In this document: positions 6,253 to 10,002 of the stretch, piece by piece
How positions within the stretch are numbered: the stretch's first letter is position 1
Layout of the letters: each line of letters starts with the position of its first letter
DNA from: Candidatus Aminicenantota bacterium
GTDB taxonomy: Bacteria > Acidobacteriota > Aminicenantia > S016-38
Direction: 5' to 3'
Length of the DNA stretch: 10,002 bases
NCBI GenBank assembly: GCA_021161165.1
Contig: JAGHBF010000053.1
Span: forward strand, 1 to 10,002
Translations under genes and position numbers: made by a program
The notes under the pieces: model-generated
What the model was told of the DNA's origin: nothing
Seen by the model: the letters and a program-made list of their open reading frames with translations, nothing else
Databases searched by the model: none

Positions 6253-7009
6253 CTTTACCTCCGAATAGTCGAAAATAATTGATACGAAGTATTTTGAAAA
6301 GTTCTTCCTTTTCTAAATCCCTTAATTCTGCAATTTTTTCAGCCACCTTAATCACATATGCAGGCTCATTTCTCTTACCTCTGTAGGGAACAGGTGCAAG
6401 ATAAGGAGAGTCCGTTTCAACAAGAACTCTATTTAATGGAACCCTTTTTGCAGTATCTCTTATAAAATCCGCCCATTTGAAGGTTATCATTCCGGAAAAG
6501 GAAATGAAAAAACCCCTTTTTATCGCAAAATCAGCGAGCCATGGCTGTTCAGAAAAGCTGTGCAAAACTCCTGCAACTTCAAATTCTTCTAAAATTCTCG
6601 CCAGATCCTCTGCCGATTCCCTACTATGTATAATCACCGGGAGAGAAAATCTTTCAGCTATATCCAGCTGTTTTTTTAAAACATCCTTCTGAGTTTCTCG
6701 AGGAGAAAAATCATAGTGGTAATCAAGCCCTATTTCTCCAATAGCTACAATTTGACGTATTTTAGCAGCTTTTTCTATAAGGGTTTGTTTTTTATTGTCC
6801 CAGGAACTCGCTTCATGAGGATGAACCCCTGCGGCAATATGAATGATGTCATATTTTTCCTTCAGTTTAATAGCAAAGGGAAATTCTTCAGGAGAAGAGG
6901 GAACCATTATTGGATAAACCCCGCTTTTTACCGCCCTTTCTATCACCTGATGAATATCTTCTTTAAATTTCCTGTCAGTCAGATGAGCATGAGAATCAGG
7001 GACCTTCAT
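6218..7009 (-). CDS. tatD: TatD-family metal-dependent hydrolase (DNase)
   Basis: A 263-residue cytoplasmic TIM-barrel hydrolase, full length for the family. TatD proteins are divalent-metal 3'-5' DNases or exonucleases linked to DNA repair and quality control. All expected ligands are seen: His7 and His9 in DSHAHL, Glu92 in AIGEIGLDYHYD, His128 in PVIIHSR, His150 in GVLHSFS and Asp200 in VETDSPYLAP; the GVHPHEA (61-67) and PYRGKRNEP (208-216) loops are also typical. A short charged tail (250-263) extends past the barrel and overlaps the next gene's start by 35 bp. The ATG at 7009 overlaps the stop codon of the SufT-like gene as ATGA, and only a weak GGGA site precedes it, so translation is probably coupled. 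The exact substrate in this organism is not known. Confidence 0.93.
   Translation of the reverse strand: MKVPDSHAHLTDRKFKEDIHQVIERAVKSGVYPIMVPSSPEEFPFAIKLKEKYDIIHIAAGVHPHEASSWDNKKQTLIEKAAKIRQIVAIGEIGLDYHYDFSPRETQKDVLKKQLDIAERFSLPVIIHSRESAEDLARILEEFEVAGVLHSFSEQPWLADFAIKRGFFISFSGMITFKWADFIRDTAKRVPLNRVLVETDSPYLAPVPYRGKRNEPAYVIKVAEKIAELRDLEKEELFKILRINYFRLFGGKDGEVEEKDKGD
6257..6262 (-). promoter_or_regulatory. Ribosome binding site inside tatD that fixes the ATPase start
   Basis: GGAGGT on the minus strand, four bases before the ATG at 6252 and inside the last codons of tatD. It explains how the ATPase is translated despite the 35-bp overlap. Confidence 0.75.
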
Positions 7010-7308
7010 TCTATCCCGAACTTCTTCTTTGCCTCCTCACTCATCATGGAAGGATTCCATGGAGGATCGAAAACGAGCTCTACTTCAACATTCTTTACGC
7101 CTTCCAATGAAGAAATCGCATGCTGCACCTGTGAAATAAAACTCTGCTGTAAGGGACATCCCACGGCTGTAAGAGTCATCTTAATGTGAACATTTCCATC
7201 ACTTATATCTATGCTGTATATAAGTCCCAGGTCATACAAACTTAAACCAACCTCTGGGTCAATTATAGTTTTAAGCTTTTCAATTATTTTTTTCTCAAGG
7301 TCTTCCAT
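7006..7308 (-). CDS. SufT/MIP18-family (DUF59) Fe-S assembly protein
   Basis: A 100-residue single-domain protein of the MIP18/PaaD/SufT family, which helps mature Fe-S proteins. Family landmarks are IDPEVGLSLYDLGLIY (16-31, with the DPE and DLGLIY motifs), TLTAVGCP (45-52, with the conserved Cys51), LVFDPPWNPSMMSEEAKKKF (78-97). Length is standard for stand-alone members. The start is supported by GGAGG eight bases upstream (7317-7321) and overlaps the preceding stop by one base (TAATG); the stop overlaps the tatD start as ATGA. No sufBCDS genes are in the window, so it is placed in a mixed housekeeping operon and not in a suf cluster. It could be called sufT, but without other suf genes or phylogeny I leave the symbol open. 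Confidence 0.92.
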   Translation of the reverse strand: MEDLEKKIIEKLKTIIDPEVGLSLYDLGLIYSIDISDGNVHIKMTLTAVGCPLQQSFISQVQHAISSLEGVKNVEVELVFDPPWNPSMMSEEAKKKFGIE

Positions 7309-8105
7309 TATTTCTTCCTCCTTTTTGTTTTTTCATTTGATTCCAGAAATTCACGGGCCTTTAAAGCCCACTCACTTCGGGGAAAATCTGTTATTACCTT
7401 TGAAAGAAAAGCCTTTACTTCATCTGTTTTCCCAAGCATAAAGGAACTTACTCCAAATTTATAATAAACTTCGTCTATTCTCGAAAAATCAGGGTATTTT
7501 TTCATTAGCTCCTGATACCGCCAATAAGCACCGAGCCATTTTTTCACCTTAAAATAAAAATTCGCAATTCCAAGAAGATGGGTGGCATATCTTTCCTCGC
7601 ATTCTTTTAGTCTCTGCCTGGCAATTTTAGCTTCCTCACTATCAGGATACCTTTCTATCACCTTTTTAAACTCTTCAATGGCTTTAAGAGTAGGAGTCTG
7701 GTCCCTGCCTGGTTTTCTCATTTGCTTATAATAACACATACCCATCATCAGCTGAGCATACGCTGCCTTGGGATGATAAGGATAAAGTGTTACAAACTCC
7801 CTGTATTCGTTATATGCCAGGGTTAACGAAGCTAAATCTCCCTTCTTAAAATAGGAATCTGCTATACCTATTTTTGCTCTGGGAGTATATCTGTCTTTGG
7901 GATGTTTTTCAATCAAAGATGAAAATACAACCCTGGCTTTTTCGTATTTTTTCTTTTTCAGAAGCTTCATTCCTATTTCATACATTTCCCTAGCACTGGC
8001 ATTTTTAGGAAAAAGGTTCGAATTTCTTTCCCCACAAAAAGACAGTATTAGCAGGCTAAATATTGCTATTGTAAATATCTTTAATCCAGTTCCACTCTTC
8101 TTCAA
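7308..8105 (-). CDS. bamD: BamD-like outer-membrane assembly lipoprotein (TPR)
   Basis: A 265-residue TPR lipoprotein resembling BamD/YfiO, the essential partner of BamA in inserting outer-membrane beta-barrels; it would be anchored on the periplasmic face of the outer membrane. Numbered from the chosen start, residues 1-24 form a lipoprotein-type signal peptide (KK, hydrophobic 9-22, Cys24 in ILSFC). The Phe at -1 of the lipobox is unusual. TPR-like helices follow (about 38-250), including the BamD-typical RDQTPTLKAIEEF (144-156) and later YATHLLGIANFYFK. I chose TTG at 8105 because GGAGG sits six bases upstream and the result is a compact signal peptide. The in-frame ATG at 8135 would add ten mostly charged residues and has no good ribosome site. 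The start overlaps the upstream epimerase by 50 bp. BamD is the likeliest identity; a related periplasmic TPR lipoprotein is the alternative. Confidence 0.87.
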   Translation of the reverse strand: MKKSGTGLKIFTIAIFSLLILSFCGERNSNLFPKNASAREMYEIGMKLLKKKKYEKARVVFSSLIEKHPKDRYTPRAKIGIADSYFKKGDLASLTLAYNEYREFVTLYPYHPKAAYAQLMMGMCYYKQMRKPGRDQTPTLKAIEEFKKVIERYPDSEEAKIARQRLKECEERYATHLLGIANFYFKVKKWLGAYWRYQELMKKYPDFSRIDEVYYKFGVSSFMLGKTDEVKAFLSKVITDFPRSEWALKAREFLESNEKTKRRKK

Positions 8106-9003
8106 TTCCTTCCTCCATTGTTTTTTTTGGACCATACCCGAGTTCCTTTCTTGCCTTTTCTATAGAGGCAAGGGTTTTTGAAACATCGCCCTTAGCCCAT
8201 TGCATTTTTCTTATTTTTATTCTCTTCCCGGTTACTTTCTCTATAATATTGAGAGCCTCAACAAGAGTAATTTCTCTCTCTGAACCGAGATTGTATATAT
8301 GGCCAGGTTTACCCCTTTCAGCTGCAAGAATTATCCCTTCAATGGTATCATCCACGTGGGTAAAATCCCTTACCTGGGTACCGTCCCCATAAACAGTAAA
8401 TTCTTCCCCTGTAATAATTGACTTCATTGCTTTATGGAAAGCCATATCAGGTCTTTGTCTTCTCCCAAACACAGTAAAAAATCTCAAACTAACGACAGGG
8501 ACCCCGAAATTTCCATGATAAAGAATGGCAAGATTTTCTCCTGCGAGCTTTGTTACACCATATGGGGAAAAAGGCAAAGTAAGGGAATCCTCTCTTAACG
8601 GAAAACTTTTGCTCTGACCATAAACAGAAGAACTGGAAGCAAATATAAACTTTGATATTTTGATTTTTTTTACCTTTTCAAGAAGTCTCTGTGTTGAAAC
8701 TATATTATCATTAATATAATACTGAAACTCACTTCCCCAGCTCTTTCTTACCCCTGGCTGGGCAGCAAGATGGAAAATAAAATCTCCCTCTTTTATAAAA
8801 TCCAATGATGAAATAGAGATGTCCTCTTCGATAAGGGTAAAATTGGAACTTCTGAGGCAATTGGCAATGTTTTTTTTCTTAATTTCAATGCTATAGTAAT
8901 CCCTGAAGCAATCAACACCTATAATCTTCCATCCCTCTTTAAGTAACCTCTCACATAAAATCGACCCTATAAACCCTGCTGCTCCTGTTACAACTGCTCT
9001 CAT
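8056..9003 (-). CDS. NAD-dependent nucleotide-sugar epimerase/dehydratase
   Basis: A 315-residue extended short-chain dehydrogenase acting on a UDP- or dTDP-sugar in the cytoplasm, feeding envelope polysaccharide synthesis. The NAD site is TGAAGFIG (6-13), followed by Asp31 in GVDCF at the end of strand 2. HLAAQPGVR (78-86), SSSSVYG (123-129) and the catalytic SPYGVTK (146-152; Tyr148, Lys152) come next, then RFFTVFG (174-180) and VRDFTHVDD (211-219). The DCFRDYY start of the loop after strand 2 is like UDP-glucuronate 4-epimerases, so a 4-epimerase of UDP-glucuronate or UDP-glucose is the best guess, but the exact substrate is not decided. ATG at 9003 overlaps the rpe stop as ATGA, with GAGG seven bases upstream. 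The C-terminus runs 50 bp into the BamD-like gene. Confidence 0.92.
   Translation of the reverse strand: MRAVVTGAAGFIGSILCERLLKEGWKIIGVDCFRDYYSIEIKKKNIANCLRSSNFTLIEEDISISSLDFIKEGDFIFHLAAQPGVRKSWGSEFQYYINDNIVSTQRLLEKVKKIKISKFIFASSSSVYGQSKSFPLREDSLTLPFSPYGVTKLAGENLAILYHGNFGVPVVSLRFFTVFGRRQRPDMAFHKAMKSIITGEEFTVYGDGTQVRDFTHVDDTIEGIILAAERGKPGHIYNLGSEREITLVEALNIIEKVTGKRIKIRKMQWAKGDVSKTLASIEKARKELGYGPKKTMEEGIEEEWNWIKDIYNSNI
8112..8116 (-). promoter_or_regulatory. Ribosome binding site supporting the TTG start of the BamD-like gene
   Basis: GGAGG on the minus strand, six bases before the TTG at 8105 and inside the coding region of the sugar epimerase. It is the main reason for preferring the TTG over the ATG at 8135. 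Confidence 0.6.
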
Positions 9004-9650
9004 AAAGCTGCCTCTTTAAGCTCAAGAAGGTTTTTAAGAGGATCTCCGTGGAAAACTGCACTCCCAGCAACAGCTATGTCAGTTCCAGCACTGAAAATCT
9101 CCTTTATATTGCTGCTTTTTATTCCACCATCAACCTCAATAAGAAAGTCATAACCTCCCTTCTCCCTCATTTCCTTCAGCCGGCTTATTTTCTCCAGTCC
9201 TTCGGGGATGAATTTCTGTCCCCCAAAGCCAGGATTTACGGTAAGGAGAAGCACAAAATCAACATAGGGAAGCGCGGGTTCCAGTAAACACAGTGAGGTT
9301 GTAGGATTAAGGGCAAGCCCTGCTTTAGCTCCTGACTCCTTTATCTTCATCAGGTATCTGTGATGGTGAGGGTTAGCTTCTATATGAAAAGAAACCCAGT
9401 CTGCCCCTGCCTCGAGGTACCATTCCATTATTGTTTCAGGTCTGTAGACCATTAAATGAACATCAAGCAAGAGTGAATCAAAACGCTTCTTTAATGCCTT
9501 AATAAAATGAGGACCAAAGGTTAGGTTCGGAACAAAATGTCCATCCATTATATCAATATGGAGTATTTCAGTTTCTTTTTCTATTCTGCTGATCTGATCT
9601 TCAAGGTTTAACGGATAAGCTGAAAGAATGGATGGCGCTATTTTCCTCAT
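9000..9650 (-). CDS. rpe: Ribulose-phosphate 3-epimerase
   Basis: A 216-residue TIM-barrel enzyme that interconverts D-ribulose 5-phosphate and D-xylulose 5-phosphate in the pentose phosphate pathway. The sequence is complete and of standard length: APSILSA (5-11), HIDIMDGHFVPNLTFGP (31-47, metal ligands His31 and Asp33), DVHLMV (63-68, His65), LNPTT (114-118), TVNPGFGGQKF (137-147, the phosphate-side loop), EVDGGI (172-177, catalytic Asp174) and AGSAVF (195-200). The start ATG overlaps the stop of the PASTA gene (ATGA) and is preceded by AAGGTGA, giving a well-spaced ribosome site. The stop overlaps the sugar epimerase start in the same way, so translation is likely coupled along the run. 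Confidence 0.97.
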   Translation of the reverse strand: MRKIAPSILSAYPLNLEDQISRIEKETEILHIDIMDGHFVPNLTFGPHFIKALKKRFDSLLLDVHLMVYRPETIMEWYLEAGADWVSFHIEANPHHHRYLMKIKESGAKAGLALNPTTSLCLLEPALPYVDFVLLLTVNPGFGGQKFIPEGLEKISRLKEMREKGGYDFLIEVDGGIKSSNIKEIFSAGTDIAVAGSAVFHGDPLKNLLELKEAAL

Positions 9651-10002
9651 TTTGTCACCTTAAAGGAGATCACCTGATTCCTGGTTATTTTGTATCCCGG
9701 AAAGGGAAGCTGCTTAACAATTATGCCTGCCTCCCATCCTGGATAGTAAATGAACTCTGGAGTTGCCACTTTAAACCCCATTTCCTTAAGGGAAATTTCT
9801 ACCAAACTGAAGTCCTTTCCTATAAAATCTGGCATAACAAAAGCTTCTTCATAGGGTTTTGAAATCAAAAGGTCAATATATCCCTCTTTTGAAATTGTTT
9901 CTCCTGGAGCAGGTATCTGCGAAATAACTACAGACGGTTTCTGCTCCGGACTGTAAACCTGAGTAAGAACACCGAGATTGAGCCCAAGCTCTTGAATCTC
10001 AA
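9647..10002 (-). CDS. PASTA-domain protein, 5' end cut by the window
   Basis: Only the C-terminal 117 or so residues are inside the window; the frame is open to the right edge without a convincing start, since the TTG at 9868 falls between domains. Two PASTA repeats are seen. The first is partial and includes IQELGLNLG, VVISQIPAPGETISKEG and DLLISKP. The second is complete, from VMPDFIGK through YYPGWEAGIIVKQLPFPGYK to ISFKVTK, and ends the protein. PASTA repeats are extracytoplasmic modules that bind peptidoglycan fragments, typically in penicillin-binding proteins or PknB-type kinases; which of these, or a stand-alone membrane-anchored PASTA protein, cannot be told here. The stop overlaps the rpe start by four bases. 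In Firmicutes rpe often lies near a PASTA kinase, and the adjacency here recalls that, but other lineages have kinase-free PASTA genes next to rpe. Confidence 0.85.
   Translation of the reverse strand, partial: EIQELGLNLGVLTQVYSPEQKPSVVISQIPAPGETISKEGYIDLLISKPYEEAFVMPDFIGKDFSLVEISLKEMGFKVATPEFIYYPGWEAGIIVKQLPFPGYKITRNQVISFKVTK

Noticed and set aside
6716..7189. A 157-codon plus-strand frame across tatD and the SufT-like gene
   Set aside because: It spans the junction of two well-supported minus-strand genes and has no recognisable domain or start signal.
8120..8128. A-run on the coding strand of the sugar epimerase, just before the BamD-like frame, as a possible programmed frameshift
   Set aside because: A slip would fuse the epimerase to the BamD-like protein and bury its signal peptide inside the fusion. 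The BamD-like gene has its own ribosome site, so independent initiation is the better explanation.
9647..9868. A stand-alone 73-residue PASTA protein starting at TTG 9868
   Set aside because: The same frame continues to the right edge and encodes another PASTA repeat, so the TTG is internal.

Overview
The window looks like chromosomal DNA from a low-GC, Gram-negative bacterium. The visible reasons are a BamD-type outer-membrane assembly lipoprotein, an exported serpin, A/T-rich and Lys/Glu/Ile-rich genes, and strong GGAGG-type ribosome binding sites. The gene set would fit an anaerobic or thermophilic, poorly cultured lineage, but that is inference and no gene fixes the taxon. I see no rRNA, tRNA, CRISPR array, insertion sequence or phage gene, and no gene-free stretch longer than 300 bases.

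Left part (1-4169). An amidohydrolase cut off by the left edge ends 11 bp inside a convergent gene for a multi-pass membrane protein of unknown function. That gene is divergent from a secreted serpin, and their two predicted promoters overlap in a 64-bp gap. After a 145-bp intergenic stretch with an extended -10 promoter and an imperfect palindrome comes a CcdA-thioredoxin fusion, which should carry reducing power across the inner membrane.

Right part (4235-10002, all on the minus strand, read from right to left). This is one tightly packed cluster: a PASTA-domain protein cut by the right edge, ribulose-phosphate 3-epimerase (rpe), an NAD-dependent nucleotide-sugar epimerase, a BamD-like lipoprotein, a SufT/MIP18-type Fe-S assembly protein, a TatD nuclease, and an ABC-class ATPase related to trypanosome MRB1590. 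Successive genes overlap by 1 to 50 bases (ATGA, TAATG and longer overlaps), so they are probably one translationally coupled operon. A small DsrH/TusB-like gene follows after a 50-bp gap and seems to have its own promoter.

Together the minus-strand cluster mixes sugar metabolism, envelope assembly, Fe-S maturation and nucleic-acid metabolism; it is a housekeeping operon and not a single pathway. The plus-strand serpin and CcdA-thioredoxin genes both act outside the cytoplasm (protease control and thiol redox) but appear to be separately transcribed. I found no convincing new defence or mobile system. The items most worth a second look are the ABC-class ATPase, the extra cysteine pair in the CcdA-thioredoxin linker, the serpin and its target, the cysteine-less orphan TusB-like protein, and two genes without a Shine-Dalgarno sequence whose predicted transcription starts fall at or next to their start codons.
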